Made by a program: the position numbers and the translations under genes
NCBI RefSeq assembly: GCF_000415985.1
Contig: NZ_KE356561.1
Coordinates: 382,944 to 446,943, forward strand
Source: Haloquadratum walsbyi J07HQW2
Lineage (GTDB): Archaea; Halobacteriota; Halobacteria; Halobacteriales; Haloferacaceae
DNA: 64,000 nt
Reading direction: 5' to 3'
Shown here: piece by piece, positions 36,749 through 44,713 of the stretch
Layout: the number at the start of each line of letters is the position of its first letter
Numbering within the stretch: position 1 is the first letter of the stretch
The notes under the pieces: model-generated
Database searches by the model: none
Seen by the model: only the letters and a program-made list of their open reading frames with translations
Told to the model about the DNA's origin: nothing

Positions 36749-37444
36749 ATGGCAGATAATATAAAGACCCAAACAAGTGAGTTTCTGACATCATTACGAT
36801 TGGCTGATTCCTTCCTACCAGTCGGAACGTACGCTAGTTCATATGGTCTCGAATCATTTGTACAGGAAGGTATCATTGATGACTCGGATGACCTAAGAGA
36901 ACTTCTCAAGGATTATCTTCGACATCTAGTAGCTCCCAGTGATATTATTGCGATATCTTCTGTCTATGACGCTAGTGATGAATCAGATATAGATAAAATA
37001 ATACAGATCGATAATAAATATCACTCGACGCAAGTAGTCAAAGAGTTCCGAGAGAGTTCAATTAAATCAGGCAATAATCTATTAGACTTGTCTATAGAGA
37101 CGAGTGATTATAATCTACCAAATGAGATATATGAAAAGCTACCACATTGTCATTATGTTACGGTACTAGGGATAATTTCCAACGATGCTCGGATTAAAAA
37201 AATAGATGCATGTTTGACACATGTCTACTCATTCATGACTGAATTAATCAGCGCGGCGCAACGGCTATTTCAGTTAAGCCATATTGATGTTCAGCAAATT
37301 CTATCTAATTTACAGCCAACCGTAGTAGATTCCTGTCAGACTAATATTGATAAGAATATAGATCAAATGCAATCATTCTGCCCTTGGATTACAATCATGG
37401 GTATGAAACACGAACGCGAAGATGTTAAACTATTCATGAGTTGA
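36749..37444 (+). CDS. ureF: Urease accessory protein UreF
   Basis: This 231-aa, all-helical protein has the UreF N-terminal signature L-R-L-A-D-S-F-L-P-V-G-T-Y-A-S-S-Y-G-L-E, then V-Q-E-G-I-I-D-D. UreF bridges UreD and the GTPase UreG and gates GTP hydrolysis during nickel insertion. The C-terminal stretch is somewhat diverged (C-P-W-I-T-I-M-G-M-K-H-E-R). The gene follows ureD by 39 bp and ends the cluster; downstream DNA is relic. Its presence implies a UreG somewhere in the genome or a replacement GTPase. Confidence 0.9.
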   Translation: MADNIKTQTSEFLTSLRLADSFLPVGTYASSYGLESFVQEGIIDDSDDLRELLKDYLRHLVAPSDIIAISSVYDASDESDIDKIIQIDNKYHSTQVVKEFRESSIKSGNNLLDLSIETSDYNLPNEIYEKLPHCHYVTVLGIISNDARIKKIDACLTHVYSFMTELISAAQRLFQLSHIDVQQILSNLQPTVVDSCQTNIDKNIDQMQSFCPWITIMGMKHEREDVKLFMS

Positions 37445-37468
37445 TCTCGTTATTAACTATTGCGGGAT

Positions 37469-37738
37469 CTAGGTCCAGTTCTGTGTCTCGGTACAATGCA
37501 GATCATATAGGAGATAGATGCTTGTACCCCTCACAAAAACACTAATTGCAGCAAGGGCTAACGCGGTGAGGTCGCTCATGTAGAATGCGATTTGAACCGC
37601 TCGAAGTCCAACAAGAATCGTAAATGCAGGCGCTATCGTCTAAAACATAACTGAGAGAATCGAACATATTGCCCCGAATACCTCCTCCCTCACGACACGA
37701 CGGACTTCAGACTCGCTAAGGGTACCGGACTCACTCAT
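37469..37738 (-). pseudogene. Dead paralog of the small membrane protein at 57573
   Basis: From ATG 37738 the minus strand reads M-S-E-S-G-T-L-S-E-S-E-V-R-R-V-V-R-E-E-V. It continues through A-F-T-I-L-V-G-L-R-A-V-Q-I-A-F-Y to Y-L-L-Y-D-L-H, aligning along its length with the 84-aa protein at 57573-57827 (S-D-I-R-H-A-V-R-D-E and L-V-G-I-Q-T-V-Q-L-A-F-Y). A TAG replaces the Trp of V-F-W-T in the first helix, so it is inactivated by one nonsense change. The stop lies at 37469. Confidence 0.8.
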
Positions 37739-39057
37739 AGAAGCTGTTCTTGTTAGCATCTACTAGATGATTATGCTTGCACTGGTCGGGGTATCTGAGT
37801 GGACTGTTTGAGTTACACTTTTACATTGAATTCACTTTAAATACCTATTACACAGTTTATATTTTGCGCGATCATCAGGAGCTCTCCCTGAGCTGGGGAA
37901 TCAAATAAAGATACCAGCAAAATTCGTATGATGGTTAATTAATAAAACATCGATCACTGGTCGTCGTGCGAGTCGGTTGTATATCAGATCCGTGTGAAGA
38001 GACGGGAGTCACAAAGACGTATTCCGGCGGCAGGTTTGATTTGTTCGCACCCTATTCTTCAGATGTTGTCATAGAACACAATTCTGCTGGATTGGCACAT
38101 GCCTGTCAGTCTGGCGGTCATTGTCGGGAGTTGTATGGCTCATCATTCCCCAATCTAAGCTCCGAAACTTTCCAACGAGGGTGCTCAACTCTAGTTGCTC
38201 GTCATCATGTCTGTAGAGACTTACTACCGGTCTCACGACATCCTCTCTTGACACTTTCCCCATCATTTCATGCAGTTACACATCGATAACGAGGGGTGTG
38301 GGGTACCCAATCGTCGCTCGGCTCCCCGTCGGAGACGATGGTCAGAACCCGGCATTACTTTTCCGACGAGAACTGCGCATTACGCCCTTCACGGTCTTGC
38401 TCGCGCTTCTCGCGGAACCCTCAGGATGGTCGTCTGCCCGTGCTTGGTAATAACAACAGTTTCTTCAGAGCTATTCGACTGCTTTGTCTTGCGTATGCGT
38501 TCATGAATAAATCTTTCCGGTCTCATCAAACAGTCAATCCATTTACTTCGTCAGAGGAGTTAGTAAGGTCATTGAAACACTCATCAGGTCTACGTTTCGA
38601 AACTGATTCAATGCCCATATTCCTCTAATTGTGCTTCGACCTCATCAAGATAATCGAGTCCAATCATGACCAGCGCTCTCCCGGAGGTCTGCCAATGAGA
38701 TGTCCTCATCGAACAACGCTCGCTCTCAGGGGTGCTCATAGATTTTTATGATCACGGAAGCAGCCTGTCGAGAATCCATCCCTCCGAGTCCTCGCTCAGT
38801 GATTCTTTTTCGATATCATCAGTGTAGAATCACATTAAACCCATCAGGATTCTTAATCATCTATGAAGCTAAGACTGACGTATATTCTGTTTATCAACGC
38901 CACAGGTCGACGTCTACATGGCTCTCACTGGCGGAACCCGTTGAACTCGCTGGTGTATTGTTAGTTATCTGGGCGAGCAGATTAATACTCCATGGCAATT
39001 CTGATGACCATTTTTTAATAACCGATTTATACCATATACTCCTCAATTATTAATGTA
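37739..39057. other. Long gene-free stretch with relics
   Basis: No supported gene in about 1.3 kb. Short pieces at 37966-38289 (plus) and 38266-38069 (minus) are not recognised. GC-rich inverted sequence near 38290-38460 looks like part of an IS element. The last 60 bases are AT-rich and may hold the promoter of the mini zinc finger gene. Confidence 0.4.
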
Positions 39058-39210
39058 ATGTCGTACACTTGCTCCAGCTGCGATGCACAGTTCCAAAACG
39101 CTGCCGGCGTGACCCAGCACGTCCCGCTTCACCACAACACGTGTTCCGAGTGCGACGAAAGGTTCGACGAGACTGACGCGCTGCGCGACCACATCCACAA
39201 GAACCACTGA
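39058..39210 (+). CDS. 50-aa C2H2 zinc finger protein
   Basis: ATG 39058 to TGA 39210. The sequence begins M-S-Y-T-C-S-S-C-D-A-Q-F and ends in T-C-S-E-C-D-E-R-F-D-E-T-D-A-L-R-D-H-I-H. Two C-x2-C pairs are each followed by paired histidines: H21 with H25/H26 after the first, and H45 with H47 after the second. That fits two small zinc fingers, the second a good C2H2. Haloarchaea have many such mini zinc finger proteins, of which some bind nucleic acid or proteins. It lies 207 bp from the convergent COG0523 genes, a family known for metal delivery, but a link is only inferred. Confidence 0.75.
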   Translation: MSYTCSSCDAQFQNAAGVTQHVPLHHNTCSECDERFDETDALRDHIHKNH

Positions 39211-39416
39211 GCGATCACTACGCCACAGAAAAGATCTGTCTCGGTCACAATACTGATTTTTCGGTAGAAGACGGAGCCACGAACGCGCCCAAGGACATGT
39301 TCAGCTACGAATCGATCGGGGTGATACGGATGCCGTTCGGGTCACCAGAAGGAATGTCAGTTCAATCGATTGGAGCAGATTCAGCTCTTTGGGTACCTGA
39401 AACGAGAACGTGAGCG

Positions 39417-40091
39417 TCACGCCGTTCGGCGGAATCTCAAGACCTCCCTCTTGGTGTCGACGGTGCTTTCGGTCGTTCGGACGACGTCGACCCCGGGATG
39501 GAGTGTTCGGACGACGCGTTCGACCGCTTCGCGCTCTGTCTCGGAAACGAGATCGCACTTATTGAGGATGAGTACGTCGCAGAACTCGACTTGCTCGGCG
39601 AGGAGGTCCGACAGCGGTCGGGCGTCGTCGTCTGTCGACTTGAGTGGGCGGCCATCGACGAACGCCTGATGGAACTGTGCGGCGTCGACCACCGTGACGG
39701 TCGTATCGAGATCGTACAGTGCCGACGCACGTGCGGGCGAGACGAACCGCTGGGCGATGGGGACGGGATCACTGATACCCGAGGCTTCGATGACCAGATA
39801 GTCGAATTCCGCTTCGAAAGCGAGGCGTTTCAACTCCCGATCGAGTTCGTTCTGCAGCCCACAGCAGATACAGCCGTTCGACAGCTCCGTGACACCGCCG
39901 TCTTCCATCGAGAGTTCGGAGCCGTTCTCGATGAGGTTGGCATCGACGTTTACTTCGCCGACATCGTTGACGAGGACGGCGATATCGTACTCCTTGCCGC
40001 CAACCGTGAGGAGGTGATTGAGCAGGGTCGTCTTTCCGGCGCCGAGTCCCCCACTGAGGATCGTGACCGGTGGTTGCTCGTCGATGGTCAT
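39417..40091 (-). CDS. COG0523 (CobW-like) GTPase, C-terminally truncated
   Basis: This 224-aa G3E GTPase has Walker A G-G-L-G-A-G-K-T-T-L-L-N, the metal-binding motif N-G-C-I-C-C, S-G-I-S-D-P and the base-recognition motif N-K-C-D-L-V. COG0523 proteins insert or deliver metals such as zinc, cobalt or nickel and are relatives of UreG and HypB. The C-terminal CobW_C domain is missing. After V-D-T-K the frame drifts (R-E-V-L-R-F-R-R-T-A), and a coherent tail (P-P-N-G-V-T-L-T-F-S-F) continues in another frame to about 39300. It is therefore probably frameshifted. Its start overlaps the stop of the upstream COG0523 gene by one base, so they form an operon. Confidence 0.85.
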   Translation of the reverse strand: MTIDEQPPVTILSGGLGAGKTTLLNHLLTVGGKEYDIAVLVNDVGEVNVDANLIENGSELSMEDGGVTELSNGCICCGLQNELDRELKRLAFEAEFDYLVIEASGISDPVPIAQRFVSPARASALYDLDTTVTVVDAAQFHQAFVDGRPLKSTDDDARPLSDLLAEQVEFCDVLILNKCDLVSETEREAVERVVRTLHPGVDVVRTTESTVDTKREVLRFRRTA

Positions 40092-41305
40092 CAGTCGCCG
40101 GCCAGTGCGAGTTCACGCTGCTCGTCGGCAGTGAACGGGTCCGGGTGCTCGTCCCAGTCCTCGACCATCTCTGCGTCCGAGAGGACACACTCTTCCAGTC
40201 GCTCTACCAGTCGATCCTGATCGAATCCGCGGCCGATGAACACGAGCTGGATCCCGCGGTCGCCCCACTGGTCGTCCCAATCCTCTTTCATCTCAGGGCG
40301 GGTAGCGAAGTAGCGCTCCTGTTGGGCCTTCGGGAGCGTGGCGATCCACGTCCCTTTCGGACCGGCCCGAACCGACTGCCCTGCTTTGTCGAGCCCCATC
40401 GCGATGTCTTCGCGACCGGCGGACCAGAAAAAATCCTTTGCGCGAACAATACCATCGGGAAGGTCGGCAAAGAGACGAGCAATCCGCTCGGGATGGAACG
40501 GTCGGTCAGCGTCGAAACTAAAGGACGTGACGCCGTGTTCATCGGCGGCTGACTCGTGGTGATGTCCGTGCTGGAGTTCACGCTTCCACCCGGCGGACTG
40601 ACTCGCGCGATCGAAATCGAACCGGCCCGTGCTCAGGATCTCCTCGGGATCGACGGCGCCGTGTTCGGTCCGAATAATGTTCGCTCGCGGTTGGAGCGCT
40701 CGTAGTACCGCCTCCATCTCGTCGATCTCATCGTCGGGGACGAGATCGCACTTGTTCAACAGGAGGACATCGCAGAACTTGATCTGATCTATCAGCGCCT
40801 CCTCGGGGACCCGGTTACCCTGTGGATCAATGGAGTCGTCAGTGAGAGCTTGGCCGGAATCAAACCCTTTCCAGAAGCTGTGCGCGTCAACGACGCTGAC
40901 CATCGTGTCGAGCTCGTAGACTCCCGTGGGATCGAACTCTGCGTCTTCGAACCCACGAACAAACGTCTGTGCAACTGGAATCGGTTCACTGATTCCGGAC
41001 GACTCCACGAGAAGATACTCAAAGTCCCGCTCGTCGGCTAATCGACCCACCTCATCAAGCATATCTCCACGGAGACGGCAGCAGATACAGCCGTTCGATA
41101 TTTCGATGATTTCGTCGTCGTTCTGGGTGAGATCCGACTCGCGTTCAACGAGGTCAGCGTCGACATTTACCTCACCCATATCGTTGACTAAGACAGCAGC
41201 GTTCAGTTTCTGCTCGCTACTGAGAATGTGGTTGAGCGTCGTCTTGCCGGCACCGAGGCTTCCACTGAGGATCGTTACTGGGATCGGATCGCTGTTAAAT
41301 AGCAT
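40091..41305 (-). CDS. COG0523 (CobW-like) metallochaperone GTPase
   Basis: This 404-aa, full-length G3E GTPase has Walker A G15-S-L-G-A-G-K-T-T, metal motif C73-I-C75-C76, S-G-I-S-E-P, and N-K-C-D-L-V. A His-rich linker follows (H-G-H-H-H-E, near 243). The CobW_C domain (S-F-S-F-D-A-D-R-P-F-H-P-E-R, then F-F-W-S-A-G-R) fills the C-terminus. It lacks one of the two Leu after G-K-T-T that its paralog has. It probably binds Zn, Co or Ni with Cys and His residues and loads a client protein using GTP. It diverges from the nikR-like gene at 41405 across a 99-bp gap, so that regulator is a candidate controller. Confidence 0.92.
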   Translation of the reverse strand: MLFNSDPIPVTILSGSLGAGKTTLNHILSSEQKLNAAVLVNDMGEVNVDADLVERESDLTQNDDEIIEISNGCICCRLRGDMLDEVGRLADERDFEYLLVESSGISEPIPVAQTFVRGFEDAEFDPTGVYELDTMVSVVDAHSFWKGFDSGQALTDDSIDPQGNRVPEEALIDQIKFCDVLLLNKCDLVPDDEIDEMEAVLRALQPRANIIRTEHGAVDPEEILSTGRFDFDRASQSAGWKRELQHGHHHESAADEHGVTSFSFDADRPFHPERIARLFADLPDGIVRAKDFFWSAGREDIAMGLDKAGQSVRAGPKGTWIATLPKAQQERYFATRPEMKEDWDDQWGDRGIQLVFIGRGFDQDRLVERLEECVLSDAEMVEDWDEHPDPFTADEQRELALAGD

Positions 41306-41404
41306 ACGTTATTTATGAATTTATTCTATTAAAATACTAATTATTACGGTATAACTGCTATATTCATAACAGATACTAATAACTCAAGAATAAAATTTTA
41401 GCAT
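41306..41404. promoter_or_regulatory. Divergent promoter between COG0523 and nikR-like genes
   Basis: This 99-bp, very AT-rich gap separates divergent starts. It contains inverted half-sites TTATGAAT (41313-41320) and ATTCATAA (41363-41370). They resemble the TATGA/TCATA halves of the NikR operator but have wider spacing (about 46 bp against the usual 16). Confidence 0.4.
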
Positions 41405-41826
41405 ATGAGCGTTGTTAGCATTTCGATGCCCGAGGCGTTACTCGAACGCATCGACGAGTTCGCCGACGAAACGGGTACAGTGGTCGAAGCGAGGTCGTCC
41501 GCGAAGGCACACGGACGCTGCTTGAAGAGTTTCAGGGGCGAACCATCGACGGACAGAAGCATATGTGTACAGTCACGGTGGTCTTCGAGTACTGTCAACC
41601 CGCCGTCCAGCAGCGTCTCACGGGAGTACGCCACGAATACGATGCTATCGTCTCCGCGACTAGTCATACACACGTTCAAGACCAGTACTGTATGGAGTTG
41701 TACGTCCTAGAGGGGACCACGGAGGCCCTATCCGGCTTCGTCAACACCGTCTCGGATATCCGGGCAGTAGATTACTCGATTACGCCAATTAGTGACGGTC
41801 AATGCCAGCTATCTCATTCGGAATAG
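41405..41826 (+). pseudogene. nikR: NikR-like nickel regulator, one-base frameshift
   Basis: The N-terminal ribbon-helix-helix reads M-S-V-V-S-I-S-M-P-E-A-L-L-E-R-I-D-E. It breaks at about 41480 where one T appears to be missing (G-[Y]-S-G-R-S-E-V-V-R-E in the next frame). It then continues through H-M-C-T-V-T-V-V-F-E-Y to the end at 41826. The ACT-like domain keeps the four NikR nickel ligands: His in V-R-H-E-Y, H-T-H in A-T-S-H-T-H, and Cys in Q-Y-C-M-E-L, matching His76, His87, His89 and Cys95 of E. coli NikR. As read, it cannot make the full protein; a sequence error would restore it. Confidence 0.85.
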
Positions 41827-41853
41827 TAGCTACAGAATCACATCTTCAAACGG

Positions 41854-42003
41854 TTATTGTTGCTCGTCGCCGGTTAGTACGGCCTCGGAGCACTGTGGGC
41901 AGAGACCGACGAATCCTGGAAGGCGTTGCACCTCCCGGTACGGATCTCCACACTCCTCACAAAACATAGCCGTCCCGTCTGAAAGCCGGTTCTGTTCACT
42001 CAT
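41854..42003 (-). CDS. 49-aa zinc ribbon protein
   Basis: From ATG 42003 to TAA 41854, minus strand. The sequence holds two C-x2-C knuckles: C-E-E-C at residues 15-18 and C-P-Q-C at 35-38. Between them lies P-Y-R-E-V-Q-R-L-P-G-F-V-G-L. This spacing is that of a rubredoxin-like zinc ribbon. It is convergent with the nikR-like gene and close to a second, damaged Cys-rich frame. Such mini proteins are abundant in haloarchaea and their roles are mostly unknown. Confidence 0.75.
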   Translation of the reverse strand: MSEQNRLSDGTAMFCEECGDPYREVQRLPGFVGLCPQCSEAVLTGDEQQ

Positions 42004-42051
42004 ATCATAGTTACTCCTAGCCATTCGGCAGACAACTCAGCGAGGTTTACG

Positions 42052-42147
42052 TCACGGGACGGTAGTCTCCGCCACCGTGTTGCAACACTTGTTACAGCGA
42101 GAGCGACTGGCTTCGTACACCAGAACAGACCAATACTGGCAGGCCAT
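42052..42147 (-). pseudogene. Possible remnant of a second mini zinc ribbon
   Basis: The frame H-C-M-A-C-Q-Y-W-S-V, then S-R-C-N-K-C-C-N-T-V ends at 42052. The two C-x2-C pairs fit a zinc ribbon, but the first Cys lies before the only ATG (42147) and no other start is available. Probably a decayed sibling of the 49-aa protein. Confidence 0.35.
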
Positions 42148-42340
42148 ACAATGTGATTTGATCGGATCAACGACTCACCGTGTGTGAGGCAATGTAATAA
42201 ATACATCTATCAGATTAATATTAAATATTATTTAAAATATAAATTTTAATAGGCTGGCGCAGGAGGGAATATTGGTTCTCTTGGAGGATACAAGGCATTA
42301 TTTTCGAACCTGATAGGTGAATTAAGATGCGAGCAGTTCG

Positions 42341-42639
42341 CTACGTTTGAGCGAGGAGCATCAGTTTGACTCGACTCACCGCATCGAAATCGCGCAAGCG
42401 ATAGGTGAGGTCCCGGACACGCGGTGTCAGTCCACTGCAGAAGAGCGTCTCAAGACACCACTCTCCCTCGTGAATGTGATTTGTGGTCGTGATAACGTCC
42501 TGAAACTGATGTTGTACGTCGTGAATATCTTCGATAACCGCTTCGTGCTCGTAATCGAAACCGATGATAACGACGACGTCGCCTTCGATATCCTCGTGGT
42601 CAATGGATTGGACGCCCTACGGGACGATCCGACTCTCGT
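42341..42639 (-). pseudogene. NikR-like ACT domain fragment
   Basis: The minus strand reads G-D-V-V-V-I-I-G-F-D-Y-E-H-E-A-V, then V-Q-H-Q-F-Q-D-V, N-H-I-H-E-G-E-W-C-L-E and L-R-D-F-D-A-V-S-R-V-K. This is the metal-binding C-terminal domain of a NikR/CopG-type regulator with the H, H-x-H and Cys ligands intact. The DNA-binding half is missing; the sequence instead fuses to the PemK-like fragment. It ends at 42341. It is distinct in sequence from the NikR-like gene at 41405, so two different regulators were present. Confidence 0.75.
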
Positions 42640-42858
42640 CCGGTGTCCCGCCACGAAGCCAGCTCCCCTCGGGAATGTCGATGAGTCCATCCATGATTTC
42701 GACGTCAGCGTGAGCGCGATATACTGCTCACCGTGGAACGGACGACCTTCGTGGTTCGAAAGAATGAGCCAAGGTCGAGCATCCTCGTCACCTTTGAACG
42801 GGTCATCGCCGTAGACGACATCGCCACGGTCAAAAATCGGTGTCTCTTCGTCCGTCAC
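42640..42858 (-). pseudogene. PemK/MazF-like toxin, truncated
   Basis: From ATG 42858: R-G-D-V-V-Y-G-D-D-P-F-K-G-D-E-D-A-R-P-W, then S-N-H-E-G-R-P-F-H-G-E, the SH3-like barrel of PemK/MazF ribonucleases. At about 42690 a frameshift occurs; the other frame continues I-D-I-P-E-G-S-W-L-R-G-G-T-P and meets a TAG where a Trp is expected. It then joins the NikR-like fragment. It overlaps the upstream antitoxin by ATGA. The protein is inactive as read. Confidence 0.7.
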
Positions 42859-43225
42859 TGTTCATCCTCGACGCTCGGGTGGGGTTCCTGCGGTGCGTGC
42901 TCGCGCCACGCCTCCTTATCCTCTGTACCGAGTTTGTCGTTAAACAATGCGGTCGCCCGCTCGTACCCGCTGTATCCTTCGAGGCGCTCGGTGTCGTCAG
43001 TCACGGCCCAGTACGTCGCCTTGTGTTCGACCAGATCGCGGTCCTTCAACCGTGAGAGCGCAGTACTCACCGCCCCTCGTTAACGCCGATCTGAGAGGCA
43101 ATTTCGCGCGTCTTGAACGCACGATCGTCGTTAGCGGCGAGAAATCCGAGGACCTGATCAGGGACCGAAAGATCCGTGAGCTCGTCCTCGGTTGTGTTCT
43201 CGAAGGTGTCTCGGTCGATGGACAT
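42855..43225 (-). pseudogene. HTH antitoxin partner, one-base frameshift
   Basis: From ATG 43225: D-E-L-T-D-L-S-V-P-D-Q-V-L-G-F-L-A-A, then F-K-T-R-E-I-A-S-Q-I-G-V-N-E-G. Here a missing G near 43083 produces a TGA, while the next frame continues V-S-T-A-L-S-R-L-K-D-R-D-L-V-E-H. The whole is a MarR-like winged HTH with an acidic tail (W-R-E-H-A-P-Q-E-P), a known haloarchaeal partner type for PemK-like toxins. The module is dead on both genes. Confidence 0.7.
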
Positions 43226-43326
43226 CGTTGAAAGGAGGTACGCCATCTGCTGTAAAGAGTGTTAGGTATGAAATCTACGAAATTGCTGAAGGTGAATCAC
43301 TGTCCATCGCGAAGAAGTTCGAGAAC

Positions 43327-43475
43327 TGTATGCATTGAGACGACCAGTCTCAACTACTGTTTCTATGTGAAAGTTGAGACTACAGAGGGTTTAGCGGTCT
43401 GTGATGCGTGAATTTGACCGATTCGGTCAGCGGGTACTGCCCCAGATGGCCCTCCAAACGGCTATTCTTGTCACA
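43327..43475 (+). repeat. About 150-bp direct repeat, copy 1
   Basis: The unit starts CTGTATGCATTGAGA and contains the inverted pair AGTCTCAAC and GTTGAGACT about 20 bp apart, followed by GGGTTTAGCGG. Copy 2 lies at 44500-44650 in the same orientation. It is probably an ISH element end, since a transposase fragment lies just beyond. Confidence 0.6.
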
Positions 43476-43557
43476 CACTCAACTATATGGACAAATTTTT
43501 GAGACTTCCAGCAGCGTAGCCACTCAGACGGCACGCTAACCCGAACAGAGCACCTCA

Positions 43558-43800
43558 CTACCCGATTCTTGTCTCCTTCTTCAGCAGCGTCAACGTGTTA
43601 TCCGCTGTAATCAGCGGCGAATGTTCATACTCACCGGTCAACTCAACCTGTACCAGCAGATCGACTGCTCGCCAGATTGAGTACAGGAGACACGCGAACA
43701 CGAAGTAGAAGAACCGTAGCCCGAAATTTTTCGACGTGGTCGCGACCATGATCCGCTTAATTGATCGATAGCTCGGCAGGACGACCCCGTTGGTGTCATC
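43558..43800 (-). pseudogene. ISH-type transposase C-terminal fragment
   Basis: The minus strand reads Y-R-S-I-K-R-I-M-V-A-T-T-S-K-N-F-G-L-R-F-F-Y-F. It continues A-C-L-L-Y-S-I-W-R-A-V-D-L-L-V and ends L-T-L-L-K-K-E-T-R-I-G at 43558. This is the C-terminus of a frequent haloarchaeal ISH (IS4-like) transposase. The catalytic part is gone; the frame continuing to 43959 is unrelated. Confidence 0.7.
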
Positions 43801-43880
43801 AGGCAGTGATCTGGGTGCCTGTGAAAAATGGGTAATAGTGGGTAAGACTGATATAGACGTGGGCAATAGTAGGTTACGAG

Positions 43881-44117
43881 ATGAAAGTTGACGCTGATAA
43901 ACTCCAGACGAACGAGACCGACGACCGGGGGCGGGTGTACCTCGGGACTGAGTACGCAAACAAGCGCGTCACAGTGGCTGTCGTCGAGGTTGAGTCCGAG
44001 ACTCCCGACGAGGCGGAACTAGCCGCTGCGTATCGTGAGGCATCGGAAAGCGCCAGTGATCTTGCCGACGAGTGGGATGGGGTTTCGGACGAGGCGTGGT
44101 CGGGACTTGATGAATGA
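43881..44117 (+). CDS. MazE/AbrB-like antitoxin
   Basis: This 78-aa acidic protein has an N-terminal AbrB-like strand pattern (T-D-D-R-G-R-V-Y-L-G-T-E-Y-A-N-K-R-V-T-V-A-V-V). A helical, strongly acidic C-terminus follows (E-A-E-L-A-A-A-Y-R-E-A-S), which would wrap and block the toxin. Its last four bases overlap the start of the MazF-like gene (ATGA), a typical toxin-antitoxin arrangement with coupled translation. Both genes are intact, unlike the neighbouring modules. The pair sits between two 150-bp direct repeats. Confidence 0.75.
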   Translation: MKVDADKLQTNETDDRGRVYLGTEYANKRVTVAVVEVESETPDEAELAAAYREASESASDLADEWDGVSDEAWSGLDE

Positions 44118-44467
44118 GCGACGACACCGAGATTCGGCGCGGTGATATCGTTATCGTTCGACTTGATCCTGCCGAGGGGCACGAAATGCGGAAAACACGG
44201 TCTGCGGTAGTGGTCCAGAACGACGTCGGGAACAAGAACTCTAAGACTACAATCGTTGCACCTGCGACGGGAACGTACCGAAGCTATCCCTTTGAGGTAC
44301 TCGTGGAAGCGTCGGGCTCACCGTTCGAGAAAGACTCCTCTGTGCGGCTTGATCAAATTCGAGTCGTGTCTGTTGAGAAGCGAATCCATTCGGTGGCTGG
44401 CAGTCTCGCCGACTCGACAGTGGGCGAGATCGACGACGCGCTCAAATTGAGTCTCGGACTCGACTGA
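44114..44467 (+). CDS. MazF/PemK-family ribonuclease toxin
   Basis: This 117-aa protein has the complete MazF barrel: I-R-R-G-D-I-V-I-V-R-L-D-P-A-E-G-H-E, then K-T-R-S-A-V-V-V-Q-N-D-V-G-N. It also has T-I-V-A-P-A-T-G and S-V-R-L-D-Q-I-R-V-V-S. MazF toxins cut single-stranded RNA at short motifs and arrest growth until the antitoxin accumulates. The catalytic region (K-T-R-x-A-V-V-V-Q-N and the Q-I-R-V strand) is unbroken. It is translationally coupled to the upstream antitoxin, which probably binds the shared promoter. Confidence 0.88.
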   Translation: MSDDTEIRRGDIVIVRLDPAEGHEMRKTRSAVVVQNDVGNKNSKTTIVAPATGTYRSYPFEVLVEASGSPFEKDSSVRLDQIRVVSVEKRIHSVAGSLADSTVGEIDDALKLSLGLD

Positions 44468-44499
44468 TTGAGGGATCCTTTGCGAAGAAATCACTGTCA

Positions 44500-44650
44500 G
44501 ATCTGTATGCATTGAGAAGGCCAGTCTCAACTACTGCTTACAGGCGGAAGTTGAGACTACACCGGGTTTAGCGGGTCTGTGATGCATGGTTTCGACCGAA
44601 TCGACAAACAGAATCTGCTTCAGATCGCTTTCTGAACGGTCATTCGTGTT
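44500..44650 (+). repeat. About 150-bp direct repeat, copy 2
   Basis: Matches copy 1 at 43327-43475, with the same inverted pair AGTCTCAAC/GTTGAGACT and GGGTTTAGCGG. Similarity weakens after about 100 bp. The two copies bracket the ISH fragment and the MazEF-like pair. Confidence 0.6.
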
Positions 44651-44713
44651 CCCCAGACAACCAATACAGGAGATTTCCGAGACTCCGGATAGTGTCGTCA
44701 CTCAGGTGCTGGG

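Noticed and set aside
39498-40220. 240-aa plus-strand open frame
   Set aside because: It is antisense to the overlapping COG0523 GTPase genes, whose motifs are unambiguous.
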